A stretch of 64,000 nt of DNA from Wolinella succinogenes DSM 1740 (GTDB taxonomy: Bacteria; Campylobacterota; Campylobacteria; Campylobacterales; Helicobacteraceae). Positions 43,987 through 53,365 of this stretch are shown piece after piece. Within the stretch, counting starts at the first letter, position 1. Each line of letters begins with the position of its first letter. The notes under the pieces are model-generated. The model searched no databases. It worked only from the letters and a program-made list of their open reading frames with translations, and was not told where the DNA came from. The translations under genes were made by a program, and so were the position numbers. The stretch spans positions 1,870,001 to 1,934,000 of the forward strand of contig NC_005090.1 of NCBI RefSeq assembly GCF_000196135.1, written 5' to 3'.

Positions 43987-44879
43987 AACAAAAGACCATC
44001 GGCAAAGCGGTGGAGATCGTCGGCATCGGTCTTCACAAGGGTGTCCCTGTCCATCTTGTCCTAGAGCCCCTTCCCGAAAATAGCGGTTTGGTCTTTTTTA
44101 GGCGCGACCTTGGAGTGAGCATCCCTCTTGAGCCCAAAAATGTGATCGACACCACCATGGCCACAGTCATTGGCAAAGAGGGCGCCAAAATCTCTACGAT
44201 TGAGCACCTCCTCTCCGCCATCTATGCCTATGGTATCGACAATCTCAAAATCTCTTTAGACAATGAAGAGGCGCCCATCATGGATGGAAGCAGCATCGGC
44301 TTTTGTATGCTTTTGGATGAGGCGGGAATCGTGAGCCAAAACGCCCCCAAGCGCGCCATCAAGATCAAAAGCCCCATCGAAGTCAAAGATGGAGAGAAAT
44401 TTGTTCGAGTCGAGCCCAGTGAGGTGAGTCTCTTTGATTTCTCCATCGAGTTTGACCATCCTGCCATCCGCGAGCAATCCTATCGCTTCACTTTCTCCAC
44501 CAAGGCCTACAAAGAGGAGATCGCTAGAGCACGCACCTTTGGTTTTGTCCATGAGGTGCAATACCTCCGAAGCAAAGGCTTAGCCCTTGGAGGCTCACTG
44601 GCGAACGCCATCGTGCTGGATGAGACGGGAATCCTCAACAAAGAGGGGTTGCGCTACAAAGAAGAGTTTGTGCGCCACAAGATTCTAGATGCCATCGGAG
44701 ACATGGCGCTTCTTGGGATTCCCCTCATTGGCACCTATGTCTCTTACGCGGGTAGCCACAAGCTCAATCATCTCCTCACCAAAGAGCTTCTCAAAGAGGA
44801 GGAATCCTATGAGATCGTCTCCCTAGAGGATGAGGCAGAAGCTATAGAGATCGAAAAGGTGTACGCTACGGGTGAATGA
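43983..44879 (+). CDS. lpxC: UDP-3-O-acyl-N-acetylglucosamine deacetylase LpxC
   Basis: LpxC commits precursor to lipid A synthesis. The 298-aa zinc deacetylase has [30 protein letters not shown] (zinc histidine), [15 protein letters not shown] and the second zinc motif [18 protein letters not shown] (HKxxD), with the final histidine in [11 protein letters not shown]. Length is normal. Overlaps minC and the downstream tsaB-like gene. Confidence 0.97.
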   Translation: MKQKTIGKAVEIVGIGLHKGVPVHLVLEPLPENSGLVFFRRDLGVSIPLEPKNVIDTTMATVIGKEGAKISTIEHLLSAIYAYGIDNLKISLDNEEAPIMDGSSIGFCMLLDEAGIVSQNAPKRAIKIKSPIEVKDGEKFVRVEPSEVSLFDFSIEFDHPAIREQSYRFTFSTKAYKEEIARARTFGFVHEVQYLRSKGLALGGSLANAIVLDETGILNKEGLRYKEEFVRHKILDAIGDMALLGIPLIGTYVSYAGSHKLNHLLTKELLKEEESYEIVSLEDEAEAIEIEKVYATGE

Positions 44880-45324
44880 GCTCCTCCTCTTCTCTGTCGA
44901 TTCTCCCTTGCAAGCGGGAATTTACCAAGAGAAAAAATTGATCCAAACCTTTGAGCGCCAAGGAAGAGTGGGCGAAGAGCTCTATCCTCTTTTGGAGGAG
45001 ATTTTGGAGCATTATGAGCTTAGCGCCCTCTACCATCTCCAAGGTCCTGGAAGCTTCACGGCCATTAAGCTCACCCATCTCTTTTTAAGAACCCTCTCCA
45101 TCGCGCTCAAAATTCCCCTCTATGGCACAGACAGTTTTGCCTTTAATGGGGGGGCGCCCATCAAAGCCTATGGCGATTCCTACTTTATCAAAGAGGATGG
45201 AGAAATCAAGGTTATCCGTCTCCCCCCCCCTCCCCCTTTAACCCCATGGAAGCTCCCCTTGGTTTTAGAGGATTCGCTCTTTTCTTTAGCGCCTGAGCCG
45301 CTTTATGTTTTACCCCCACTTTAG
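44872..45324 (+). CDS. tsaB: TsaB-like protein (short form)
   Basis: TsaB is the scaffold of the TsaBDE complex that makes the t6A modification at A37 of ANN-reading tRNAs. The 150-aa protein keeps the first actin-like lobe features: [15 protein letters not shown], and [32 protein letters not shown], equivalent to the GPGSFTGxR motif. Typical TsaB is about 220-230 aa; this short form is usual in Helicobacter (HP1051). The start is GTG 44872 inside the lpxC end. A C9 tract lies in codons 117-120. Confidence 0.75.
   Translation: MNELLLFSVDSPLQAGIYQEKKLIQTFERQGRVGEELYPLLEEILEHYELSALYHLQGPGSFTAIKLTHLFLRTLSIALKIPLYGTDSFAFNGGAPIKAYGDSYFIKEDGEIKVIRLPPPPPLTPWKLPLVLEDSLFSLAPEPLYVLPPL
45222..45230 (+). 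repeat. C9 homopolymer tract in tsaB
   Basis: Nine C residues, then T and C5, encoding LPPPPPL. Long poly-C tracts in this phylum are classic slipped-strand sites. Here a one-base change would alter the last 30 or so residues of TsaB. Confidence 0.7.
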
Positions 45325-45326
45325 AG

Positions 45327-45332
45327 TATAAT
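45327..45332 (+). promoter_or_regulatory. -10 element of thrB
   Basis: Perfect TATAAT starting 2 nt after the tsaB stop, 31 nt before the GTG start of thrB. Confidence 0.6.
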
Positions 45333-45363
45333 AGCGCCTCTAAATCGAAATCAAGGAAGATGT

Positions 45364-46245
45364 GTGACCATTAGCGTGCCAGCCACCAGCGCCAATCTAG
45401 GCCCAGGGTTTGACACTCTTGGGCTAGCTTTGGAGCTCAAGAATCGATTCTCCATTAAGCCCTCCAGTCTCTCTAGTATTCAGATTAGAGGAGAGGGCTC
45501 AAAGAATCCAAAGCTCCGCGTGGACAACATCTTCGTGCGTATTTTCCAAGAGACTTTCGCCAAACTCACCGAGGAGCGCACCAATTTCCGCTTTCAATTT
45601 CACAACCAAATCCCCATCTCTAGAGGCCTAGGGAGTAGCTCTGCGGTCATTATCGGCGCCATCAGCGCTGCATTTATGATGGCTCAAAAAAAGGCCACTC
45701 CAGAGGAGATTCTCTCTCTAGCTCTAGCCTATGAGAGCCACCCTGATAACATCACGCCTGCCTGTGTGGGTGGCTTCACTGTCGCGACCACGCGTGAAAA
45801 TTCGGTCTTTTATATCCAAAAGCCTCTTCCTGATTCCATCAAAGCAGTCGTGGTGATTCCCCATCGCCCCACCTCCACCTCCTACTCGCGCCAAACCCTT
45901 CCTAAGCGCTACTCGATGCGCGATTCGGTCTTCAATTTAAGCCGTAGCTCGCTTCTAACGGCTGCCTTTTTTAGCGAGCGATGGGATCTATTGAGAGAGG
46001 CGAGCCGAGATCGATTCCATCAAGAGATCCGCATGAAGCAATTCCCCGCCCTTTTTGAGGTTCAACACACCGCGCTCAAAGAGGGAGCGCTCATGAGCAC
46101 GCTCTCAGGAAGTGGCTCCTCATTTTTCAATCTCTGCCTCAAAGAGGACGCCCCAAGCCTCGCCCAAAAGCTCCAAGATCGCTTCCCCAAGTTCAGAGTT
46201 TTGGAGCTAAAATTCGACAACAAGGGCGTTGTGAGGGATGATTGA
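45364..46245 (+). CDS. thrB: Homoserine kinase
   Basis: ThrB phosphorylates homoserine for threonine synthesis. The 293-aa GHMP kinase has VTISVPATSANLGPGFDTLG, the ATP-binding IPISRGLGSSSAVIIGAIS, and STLSGSGSSFFNLC near the C-terminus. The start is GTG 45364 with AAGGAA 5 nt upstream. Own TATAAT promoter. A second promoter for ylxR lies 18 bp after its end. Confidence 0.95.
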   Translation: MTISVPATSANLGPGFDTLGLALELKNRFSIKPSSLSSIQIRGEGSKNPKLRVDNIFVRIFQETFAKLTEERTNFRFQFHNQIPISRGLGSSSAVIIGAISAAFMMAQKKATPEEILSLALAYESHPDNITPACVGGFTVATTRENSVFYIQKPLPDSIKAVVVIPHRPTSTSYSRQTLPKRYSMRDSVFNLSRSSLLTAAFFSERWDLLREASRDRFHQEIRMKQFPALFEVQHTALKEGALMSTLSGSGSSFFNLCLKEDAPSLAQKLQDRFPKFRVLELKFDNKGVVRDD

Positions 46246-46262
46246 TTTAAGTTCCTTTTTGG

Positions 46263-46268
46263 TATAAT
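46263..46268 (+). promoter_or_regulatory. -10 element of the ylxR-infB-rbfA-rimP unit
   Basis: Perfect TATAAT ends only 8 nt before ATG 46277. If used, transcription would begin at or beside that ATG, giving a leaderless or nearly leaderless mRNA. Confidence 0.55.
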
Positions 46269-46276
46269 GGACGGAT

Positions 46277-46537
46277 ATGTCATACCCCATCAGAATGTGT
46301 GTTCATTGCAAAGGCAGATTTAGCAAGCATGACCTACTGCGGCTACAATACATCCAAAACTCCCTTATCCCCTACACCGGAAGCGGAAGAAGTTTCTACC
46401 TTTGCAAGGGTTGCATCGAACAAGAAAAAGTCTTAGATTCCCTCTGCCGAGTCGGAAAAATCGACAAAAAAGAAAAAGAAACTATTCGGAATAGCCTAAA
46501 GGAGATTGCCCATAATGCAAAAAGTCCGTGTCCATGA
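46277..46537 (+). CDS. ylxR: YlxR family RNA-binding/regulatory protein (DUF448)
   Basis: An 86-aa protein with the DUF448 signature: MCVHCKGRFSKHDLLRL (usual C-C pair and RxxL), and SGRSFYLCKGCIEQ (GRxAYVC-like). Members are encoded in the nusA-infB operon and bind RNA or modulate transcription. An internal start at ATG 46295 is possible (MCVHCKG). Its 3' end overlaps the infB start region by 23 nt. Confidence 0.85.
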   Translation: MSYPIRMCVHCKGRFSKHDLLRLQYIQNSLIPYTGSGRSFYLCKGCIEQEKVLDSLCRVGKIDKKEKETIRNSLKEIAHNAKSPCP

Positions 46538-49334
46538 AATTGCCCTCGAGCTAGGCATCAAAAGCAAAGAGATCATCGATAAAGCCAAGGATCTTGACCT
46601 TGATCTCAAGACCGCCTCAAGTGCCCTCCCCCAAGAGGAGGCCGCCGAGCTCGTCAACTACATTCTCACGGGCAAAAGCTCACGGCTAAAACCCGCCGCT
46701 CCTGCCGCTCCTATGCCCAAGGAAGAAGAAATCTCCCCTGCCCCCCAAGAGGAATCTCAAATGGAGCCCAAGGAAGAGCCTCAAAAAGAGGTCAAAGAGA
46801 GCGTTAAAGAAGCTCCAGAAAGCCTACCAGAATCCCCTAAAGAGGAGGCTTTTGAGGCTGAGATTCCCAAGGAGAGCGTTAAAGTCACTCCCAAGACTCT
46901 CGAGCAAGAACCCCCCAAAGAAGAGCTCGTGAGCATCGAACCCTCCTTGGAGAGTGCTTCTGAAACTTTAAGCGATTCCAATCCCCTCCCCCAAGAAAAA
47001 ACTGAAACCAAAGAGACCATTGTGGCGACGACCCTAGCAACCCAAACCGATGCAGAGATCCAAGAGAGTGAAGAGAAAAAAGAGACCCTGGCTCAAGCCA
47101 CCGTGCAAAAGCGTGTGGGGCTAAGAATTGTCAAAAAGCGAAGCGAAGAGCCTGCGCCTAAAGCTGATCGACCCTCCTTGGAGGAGGCTAGAACTCCCTC
47201 AAGAACAGCGGGTCTCAAAACCCTTCAATCTCTCCTTGGGGAGAGCGATGAGAGCGAAGCGGCTCTAGCACGCAAAAAGAAAAAAGAGAAGAAAAAGCCC
47301 CTCCCCGCCCCCACCAAGAAAAACGAACAAAAGATCGATCTTCTAGGGGATAGAGCCCTAGAAACGGTGAGTAGTTTTGATGATGAACAAGAAGAGATTG
47401 TCCTTTTTGATCTCACCATCCGCGATGACATCAACAAAGAGGATGAAGTCGCGAAAAAAGTGGACACTGATCGCATCAAGGTTCAACGAAAAACCCCCTT
47501 CCTTGATCAAGGGATTCGTCGTGTGAAAAGACGCAAGCGCCGACCTCAGACTGTGGCCGATAAAGAGTCTATTAGCGGCACCATTGAGATTCCCGAAGAG
47601 ATTCGAGCCTATGAGTTTGCCGAAAAGACAGGCAAGAGCATCGGTGAAGTGATCAAAGTTCTCTTTAACCTTGGGCTCATGATCACCAAAAATGACTTTC
47701 TTGATCGCGATTCCATCGAGATTTTAGCCGAAGAGCTAGAGCTAGATGTGGTGATTAAAAACACCTCTGAAGCGCTTGAGTACACAAGCGAAGAGGAGGA
47801 AGATGAGGATGAAGAAGGGCTAGAGGAGCGACCTCCTGTAGTCACTATCATGGGTCACGTTGACCACGGAAAGACCTCGCTTCTTGATAAGATTCGAAAC
47901 ACCAAAGTGGCCGCGGGCGAAGCAGGGGGAATCACTCAGCATATTGGCGCCTACACGGTTGAAAAAGATGGCAAGAAGATCTCCTTTATTGACACCCCCG
48001 GGCATGAGGCTTTCACCGAGATGCGAGCCAGAGGGGCTGAGGTGACGGATATTGTTATCATCGTCATTGCCGCTGATGATGGCGTAAAACAGCAGACCAT
48101 CGAAGCGCTCAACCACGCCAAAGCAGCCAATGTGCCCATCATCATTGCACTCAACAAGGTCGATAAGCCTGACGCCAACCCTGACAAAGTCAAAGCCGAA
48201 GCAGCCGATCTTGGCTACTCTCCTTTAGAGTGGGGAGGCGAGTATGAGTTTGTCCATATCTCAGCCAAGACAGGCGAGGGAATCGACCATCTCCTTGAGA
48301 CCATTTTGGTGCAATCAGAGCTTCTTGAGCTCAAAGCCAACCCCGAAAAAGCCGCCAAGGCCGTCGTTATTGAGAGTAGCCTAGAGAAGGGCAAAGGACC
48401 TGTGGCCACCGTGATCGTCCAAAGCGGAACCCTCAAAGTGGGTGATAGCATCGTGGCTGACACCGCCTATGGTCGTGTTCGAGCCCTCATTGATGATTGT
48501 GGCAAAAACATCCAGAGCATCGGACCCTCTGAAGTGGCCGTGGTGACTGGACTCAGCGAAACCCCTATGGCAGGAGCTGTTCTTGTCTCTGTGGAGAACG
48601 ATTCGATTGCCAGAGAGTACGCCGAAAAACGCGCCCTCTATCTACGCCAAAAAGAGCTCAGTCGCTCCACTAAAGTCTCTTTTGATGAGCTTAGCGCCAT
48701 GGTGGCTGAGGGTCAACTCAAGAGCTTGCCTGTGATTATCAAAGCCGACACTCAAGGTAGCCTAGAAGCGATTCGAGGAAGCCTAGAAAAACTCCGCAAC
48801 GAAGAGGTGAAGATCAACATCATTCATGCAGGTGTCGGAGGAATCACGGAGAGCGATGTGGTTTTGGCAGGAGCGAGCGATAATAGCGTCATTCTAGGAT
48901 TCAATGTCCGACCCACCGGAAGTGTCAAGAATCGTGCCAAGGAGCTTGGCGTAGAGGTGAAAACCTACTCTATCATCTACGCCCTGCTTGATGATGTCAG
49001 AGCTGTTCTAGGGGGCATGATGTCACCCGTGCTCGAAGAGGAAAACACTGGCCAAGCCGAGGTCAGAGAGACCTTCACTATCGCCAAAGTGGGCACGATT
49101 GCGGGATGCCTTGTCACGGATGGCTCCATCCAAAGAGGAATCAAAGTGCGACTCATCCGCAATGGCGTCGTGGTCTTCACGGGCAATATTGCTTCACTCA
49201 AGCGCTTCAAAGATGACGCTAGAGAGGTATCCAAAGGTTATGAGTGCGGAATCATGCTAGAGGGCTTCAATGATGTCCAAGTGGGCGATGTCTTTGAGAC
49301 CTATAAAGAAGTTGAAAAAGCCAGAAAGCTCTAA
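46515..49334 (+). CDS. infB: Translation initiation factor IF-2
   Basis: IF-2 brings fMet-tRNA to the ribosome and promotes subunit joining. From ATG 46515 (AGGAG 9 nt upstream) it is 939 aa. An N-terminal IF2_N module ([20 protein letters not shown]) is followed by a long low-complexity Glu/Pro/Lys/Ser region (about 50-320), then a second IF2_N module ([20 protein letters not shown]), the G domain ([36 protein letters not shown]), and OB/C-terminal domains. An upstream TTG adds three residues and is not preferred. Overlaps rbfA by 1 nt. Confidence 0.97.
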   Translation: MQKVRVHEIALELGIKSKEIIDKAKDLDLDLKTASSALPQEEAAELVNYILTGKSSRLKPAAPAAPMPKEEEISPAPQEESQMEPKEEPQKEVKESVKEAPESLPESPKEEAFEAEIPKESVKVTPKTLEQEPPKEELVSIEPSLESASETLSDSNPLPQEKTETKETIVATTLATQTDAEIQESEEKKETLAQATVQKRVGLRIVKKRSEEPAPKADRPSLEEARTPSRTAGLKTLQSLLGESDESEAALARKKKKEKKKPLPAPTKKNEQKIDLLGDRALETVSSFDDEQEEIVLFDLTIRDDINKEDEVAKKVDTDRIKVQRKTPFLDQGIRRVKRRKRRPQTVADKESISGTIEIPEEIRAYEFAEKTGKSIGEVIKVLFNLGLMITKNDFLDRDSIEILAEELELDVVIKNTSEALEYTSEEEEDEDEEGLEERPPVVTIMGHVDHGKTSLLDKIRNTKVAAGEAGGITQHIGAYTVEKDGKKISFIDTPGHEAFTEMRARGAEVTDIVIIVIAADDGVKQQTIEALNHAKAANVPIIIALNKVDKPDANPDKVKAEAADLGYSPLEWGGEYEFVHISAKTGEGIDHLLETILVQSELLELKANPEKAAKAVVIESSLEKGKGPVATVIVQSGTLKVGDSIVADTAYGRVRALIDDCGKNIQSIGPSEVAVVTGLSETPMAGAVLVSVENDSIAREYAEKRALYLRQKELSRSTKVSFDELSAMVAEGQLKSLPVIIKADTQGSLEAIRGSLEKLRNEEVKINIIHAGVGGITESDVVLAGASDNSVILGFNVRPTGSVKNRAKELGVEVKTYSIIYALLDDVRAVLGGMMSPVLEEENTGQAEVRETFTIAKVGTIAGCLVTDGSIQRGIKVRLIRNGVVVFTGNIASLKRFKDDAREVSKGYECGIMLEGFNDVQVGDVFETYKEVEKARKL

Positions 49335-49693
49335 TGAAAGAGAAAAGCGTCAAACTCCAGCGCACCGAATCGCTTCTAAAAGAGGTGATTCCCGAAGCGC
49401 TCTCCACCCTCTCTGACACGAGGCTTAACTCCCTAGGCGTGGTCGAAGTGGACTGCTCCAAGGGCAAATATCACGCCGAAGTCTATTTGGATGCCCCCTT
49501 TGCCACACCCGAAGAGAAGCGCGAGATCTTGCGACAGCTCCGTTTGGCTGAGGGGACTATTCGAGATCACTGTTTAAGTGCAACAGGGTGGTTTAAGTGC
49601 CCTCGTTTCCATTTTAACTTTGACGATTCCACCGACAAGGCCAACCGCCTAGATGCCATATTTGAACAACTCAAAAAGGAGAGAGAGTCATGA
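49334..49693 (+). CDS. rbfA: 30S ribosome-binding factor RbfA
   Basis: RbfA helps mature the 16S rRNA 5' end. The 119-aa KH-like protein has VKLQRTESLLKEVIPEALS, LGVVEVDCSKGKYHAEVYL and IRDHCLSATGWFKCPRFHF, where the final part replaces the usual PxLxF motif by PRFHFNFDDS. The start shares a base with the infB stop (TAATG) and its end overlaps rimP by 4 nt. Confidence 0.93.
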   Translation: MKEKSVKLQRTESLLKEVIPEALSTLSDTRLNSLGVVEVDCSKGKYHAEVYLDAPFATPEEKREILRQLRLAEGTIRDHCLSATGWFKCPRFHFNFDDSTDKANRLDAIFEQLKKERES

Positions 49694-50118
49694 TTGGACA
49701 CTCCACCCAAGAAAAGATTGAAAAACTAGTCCAATCGTGCGGCTGCAATCTCTACGATCTGTTGCTTCTCAAAGAGAATGAACGATCGATTTTACGCCTT
49801 TATATCACCAAAGAGGTGGGCGTGAGCCTCGATGACTGCGCCATGGTGAGCGATCTTATCTCTCCTTTGCTTGATGTTGAAGACCCTTTGGCGGGAGAAT
49901 ATTTTCTAGAGGTGAGCTCACCGGGTATCGAGCGCCCCCTCAAGCGCCCTGCCCACTATCAGCACGCCCTAGGCGAGCTTGCTAGAATCAAGTTTGCCGA
50001 TAAAAATGAGATTGAGGGAGAGATTGAAGCCGCCGATGAGACGAGCGTGAAGCTCAAAGGAGAAGAGCCCATCCCCTACTCCCTCATCAAAAAAGCCCAA
50101 ACTTTCTACCGCTGGTAG
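49690..50118 (+). CDS. rimP: Ribosome maturation factor RimP
   Basis: RimP acts in 30S assembly. The 142-aa protein has the N-terminal domain (SCGCNLYDLLLLKENERSILRLYI), SLDDCAMVSDLISPLLDVED and the family signature YFLEVSSPGIERPLKRPAHY. The C-terminal SH3-like domain ends TFYRW. Co-transcribed with rbfA by a 4-nt overlap. Confidence 0.94.
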   Translation: MIGHSTQEKIEKLVQSCGCNLYDLLLLKENERSILRLYITKEVGVSLDDCAMVSDLISPLLDVEDPLAGEYFLEVSSPGIERPLKRPAHYQHALGELARIKFADKNEIEGEIEAADETSVKLKGEEPIPYSLIKKAQTFYRW

Positions 50119-50122
50119 CCCC

Positions 50123-51157
50123 ATGTCGCTCCTTTTAGGGGAAGGTCTCCATGAGTTTTATATGGAGCTGGCCCTGCAAGAGGCGTGGAAATACCAAGGC
50201 CTCACCCTCCCCAACCCCGCCGTGGGAGCCCTGCTTTTAGGCGAGCACGGGGAGATTCTCTCTATCGCCGCCCACCAGAGGGCGGGATCACCGCACGCTG
50301 AAGTGCTCGCACTCCAAGAGGGCTACGCCCGCCTAAGCGGCAACGCTGACATCCTCGCGCTTCATGACTCCAGCCAAATCCACGACTACCTTCTTGCTCA
50401 TTCCCAAGGAATATTCCGCCATTGCACCCTCTATGTGACGCTTGAGCCCTGCAACCACTACGGCCAAACCCCTCCTTGCTCAGAGCTTCTGGCTAGACTT
50501 AAACCCAAAAGCGTCATCATCGGGAAAAGAGACCCCAATCCCAAGGCTAGCGGAGGGATAGATAGGCTCAAAGAAGCGGGAATTGCCGTGCATACAGGAA
50601 TCAAAGAGGAGGCGTGCCACAAGCTTCTCCTCCCCTTTGAGAGACTCCAAAAACAGGGCTATTTTCGATTCTTCAAATGGGCACAACGGCTCAATGGAAC
50701 CCTCTCCCCGGGAATCATCAGCTCCTCTTCATCTAGAGCTCATGTGCACGCCCTAAGAGACCGAATCGACCTCTTGGTCATATCAGGGAAAACCGCTAGA
50801 GCCGACAATCCATGGCTTGATGCCAGGCTTATAGAGGGGAGAGCGCCCGATGTGCTGATTCTCACACGCTCCCCTGAGCGCTTCCCCCGCTCTCTTCGGC
50901 TCTTTAGCGTTCCTCATCGGCGCGTGCGAGTCTCTAGTAACCTTGAAGCGCTCTTGGATTATCGCTGCGTGATGGCCGAAGGAGGAGCGGAGCTCTTTGA
51001 AACGCTCTTTGATTCGATGGACGCCTTTTTGAGCTACATCGCTCCTTCGCTTGAAAGAGGCGAGGTCTCACTTGCCTCTAGAGTCCCCCTCTCGCTCCTT
51101 CACTCTCACCCGATCGAAGAGGACCTTGTGGCTTGGTATGCCAAAGGGCGACTTTAG
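50123..51157 (+). CDS. ribD: Riboflavin biosynthesis deaminase/reductase RibD
   Basis: RibD does two consecutive steps from the GTP-cyclohydrolase II product in riboflavin synthesis. The 344-aa protein has an N-terminal deaminase with the zinc motifs SPHAEVLAL and EPCNHYGQTPPCSELLARL, and a C-terminal reductase domain (about 190-344; FKWAQRLNGTLSPG, RIDLLVISGKTARADNPWL, MAEGGAELFETLFD). The start may be ATG 50123 or the later MELALQEAW at 50162; the first sits 4 nt after rimP and is kept. Overlaps the convergent lipoprotein gene by 4 nt. Confidence 0.93.
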   Translation: MSLLLGEGLHEFYMELALQEAWKYQGLTLPNPAVGALLLGEHGEILSIAAHQRAGSPHAEVLALQEGYARLSGNADILALHDSSQIHDYLLAHSQGIFRHCTLYVTLEPCNHYGQTPPCSELLARLKPKSVIIGKRDPNPKASGGIDRLKEAGIAVHTGIKEEACHKLLLPFERLQKQGYFRFFKWAQRLNGTLSPGIISSSSSRAHVHALRDRIDLLVISGKTARADNPWLDARLIEGRAPDVLILTRSPERFPRSLRLFSVPHRRVRVSSNLEALLDYRCVMAEGGAELFETLFDSMDAFLSYIAPSLERGEVSLASRVPLSLLHSHPIEEDLVAWYAKGRL

Positions 51158-51729
51158 ATGGCTCCAAGCCTCTCATCAAGCTCCTGCACCACTTTATTGA
51201 GCGCCCGATTCATCGCCTCAATCGCCAAACTAGCCTCGATTCTTTCCAAGGGCTCTTGGTGGCGTATCACCCAAGAGTGAGACTTCTCACCCGCCAAAGA
51301 AAAAGCCACCTCCGCCACAGCCACAGCCCCGCCTTCAGGCCTAAGTCTCACCTCAAGGGTCAATATCTTGCTCTGAAGTACCAGGGGAGGCAAAACAGCG
51401 CTAAATGGAGGCAAGAAGGGCTCAAAGCATGAAGAGCTAAGCGCATCTAAAAGCAGCTTTTGAAGCATAGAGGAGGGAAGATCGACCCAGCGATGCTCCA
51501 CATAGTAGCCCACCCTAGAGCCTTCATTATAGGGAATCTCCACGCGATCAACCTTTCCCAAGGCGCTTGGAGTGGCGATTCCTAGGCGCTTTTTGGACGC
51601 ACAGCTTGACTGGGGAGCGCTTGGCTTATAAGTGAGCTCATAGAGTTTGGGAGCTTGGGCCTCTTTGGCGAGACATCCGCCCAAAAGCAGAGGGGCAAGC
51701 CAAAGGCTTAAGTGTCGAATCTTTCTCAT
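51154..51729 (-). CDS. Mla/Pqi-type transport auxiliary lipoprotein (PqiC-like)
   Basis: A 191-aa lipoprotein: signal peptide with lipobox LLLGGCLAKE. It has the ABC-type transport auxiliary lipoprotein pattern (KLYELTYKP at the mature N-terminus; VDRVEIPYNEGSRVGYYVEHRWVD; IEASLAIEAMNRALNKVVQELD). These proteins work on the outer-membrane side of MCE lipid-transport systems. It overlaps the mlaD-like gene by 4 nt and is the last gene of the operon mlaE-mlaF-mlaD-lipoprotein. Confidence 0.88.
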   Translation of the reverse strand: MRKIRHLSLWLAPLLLGGCLAKEAQAPKLYELTYKPSAPQSSCASKKRLGIATPSALGKVDRVEIPYNEGSRVGYYVEHRWVDLPSSMLQKLLLDALSSSCFEPFLPPFSAVLPPLVLQSKILTLEVRLRPEGGAVAVAEVAFSLAGEKSHSWVIRHQEPLERIEASLAIEAMNRALNKVVQELDERLGAI

Positions 51730-52622
51730 TCTCCGGGTCCTTTAGGTGAAATCGTTTCGCTAAAGAGGAATCGATAGGGCGAAGCGCGCCACTCTTGCAT
51801 CACGCCACGGCTCTCTTTGAGGGTGGAGTGCAGCTCTAGCATTAGCTCCTCACTCTGCACCATCCATGGAACCAGAGCGCTGCGGAGATCATATTCACCC
51901 CCCTCGATTCGCCTCTGTATCGCACTCCTTAGTTCGCCCGCCCCTCGCAGCTCTTCTTGGGCGATTCTTAGCGTCTCATCGACTCCTCCGAGTGTTTTTT
52001 GGGTGGCATTCATCATAAGCGCTCCCGCCTCCATCGCACTTTCAAGCTTTTGGGTGCCTTGGGCGAGGTGGAGCATAACCCTATCGGTGCTCTCTAGAAT
52101 CGAGGCGATCTTTTGGAGATTCTTCTCCTCCAAAAGCGCATTGATTCGACCCAGCGTGACGCTTAAGTCTTGTGAAATCATATCCGCCCTCCCGCCGATC
52201 TTCTCCACGAGTGTCTCGCCAAGGTTTAGAATCGCCTTTTCATCTCTTCCAAAAAGAGGGGAATCTTCACTCCCTTGCTTGATGGCAATGTAGCTGATTC
52301 CGCTCAATCCCTGCGATTCGATCACCGCCAAAGAGTCGCGCTTGATAGGAATCTCTTGCTCCACCCAAAGCTCAATCTCAATCCATCCTGAGTGCTCCTT
52401 GGAGAAATCAAACCCCCTCACAAACCCCACGGGAATCCCTTGAAATCGAACAGGGGTCTGCTTTTTTATCCCGCTTTGAAGCTCCTTGGTCAAAAGATAG
52501 TAGGGGCGATAGGCCTCCCTATCCTCGCCATAGCGACCAATCCACCAGACAAAGAGCGCCATCGCCACCATGCAAGCGATAAAAAAGCCCCCCACTAGCG
52601 TATAACTCAAACGGTTCTCCAC
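51726..52622 (-). CDS. mlaD: MCE-domain lipid-transport protein MlaD-like
   Basis: A 298-aa inner-membrane-anchored protein: one N-terminal helix (YTLVGGFFIACMVAMALFVWW), an MCE domain (about 40-120; ELQSGIKKQTPVRFQGIPVG, VIESQGLSGISYIAIKQG), and a long C-terminal helical region (about 140-270) that could form a needle or barrel reaching across the periplasm. MCE proteins carry phospholipids between membranes with the MlaE/F transporter. It is longer than E. coli MlaD (about 183 aa). Overlaps mlaF by 16 nt. Confidence 0.9.
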   Translation of the reverse strand: MENRLSYTLVGGFFIACMVAMALFVWWIGRYGEDREAYRPYYLLTKELQSGIKKQTPVRFQGIPVGFVRGFDFSKEHSGWIEIELWVEQEIPIKRDSLAVIESQGLSGISYIAIKQGSEDSPLFGRDEKAILNLGETLVEKIGGRADMISQDLSVTLGRINALLEEKNLQKIASILESTDRVMLHLAQGTQKLESAMEAGALMMNATQKTLGGVDETLRIAQEELRGAGELRSAIQRRIEGGEYDLRSALVPWMVQSEELMLELHSTLKESRGVMQEWRASPYRFLFSETISPKGPGE

Positions 52623-53365
52623 AGCTTGCCTCCTCGATTGGTCTTATAAAAATTTTTCAGCTCAGGGAAATCCCTCTGCTTGAGTTCCTCTAGCGTCCCC
52701 TCCATAAGCACCTTGCAATCATGGAGAATCACGAAGCGATCCATCGCATCCATGACGGTGTCAAGGTCGTGCGTCACCATCACCACCGTGATGCCAAGCG
52801 TGTCGCGAAGCTCCAAAATCAGCCGATCAAACTTCTCCGCACTATTGGGATCAAGCCCGCTGGTGGGCTCATCCAAAAAGAGCACTTCAGGACTGAGCGC
52901 CAAAGCCCTCGCCAAAGCCGCTCGCTTCTTCATCCCTCCACTAAGCTCTGAGGGGTAGAGGCGCGCGGCATGAGGTGGCAACCCCACTCGATCAATCCAC
53001 ATCATCGCCACGCTTTCAATCACCTCTTTGGGGTATGAGGAGTACTCTTTAAGGAGAATTGAGACATTTTCTAGGACACTCAGCGAAGAGAAGAGCGCCC
53101 CAAACTGAAAAAGCACCCCCCAAGAGAGTCGAAGTTTTGCCTGCCTCTCCAAAGGAAGCGCCCATATATCCTCTCCATGGATTCTCACCACACCCGAAGT
53201 GGGTCGTTTAAGCAGAATCATCGAGCGCATGAGGGTCGATTTGCCACTCCCACTCCCCCCTAAAAGCCCATAAATCTCACCTTGGCGGATCGTGAGTGAA
53301 ATATCCTCGTGAATCGCCCTCCCCTCGTAATGAGTGCAGAGGTGCTCCACTTCGATGAGATTCAT
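52607..53365 (-). CDS. mlaF: Lipid-transport ABC ATPase MlaF-like
   Basis: The 252-aa ATPase has Walker A LLGGSGSGKSTLMRSMI, Q-loop LFQFGALF, signature SELSGGMKKRAALARALAL and Walker B VLFLDEPTSGLDPNSAEKFD, the TSGLDP form typical of MlaF. It powers the MlaE permease and MlaD. It overlaps mlaE by 4 nt and mlaD by 16 nt, consistent with a fixed-stoichiometry complex. Confidence 0.95.
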   Translation of the reverse strand: MNLIEVEHLCTHYEGRAIHEDISLTIRQGEIYGLLGGSGSGKSTLMRSMILLKRPTSGVVRIHGEDIWALPLERQAKLRLSWGVLFQFGALFSSLSVLENVSILLKEYSSYPKEVIESVAMMWIDRVGLPPHAARLYPSELSGGMKKRAALARALALSPEVLFLDEPTSGLDPNSAEKFDRLILELRDTLGITVVMVTHDLDTVMDAMDRFVILHDCKVLMEGTLEELKQRDFPELKNFYKTNRGGKLWRTV

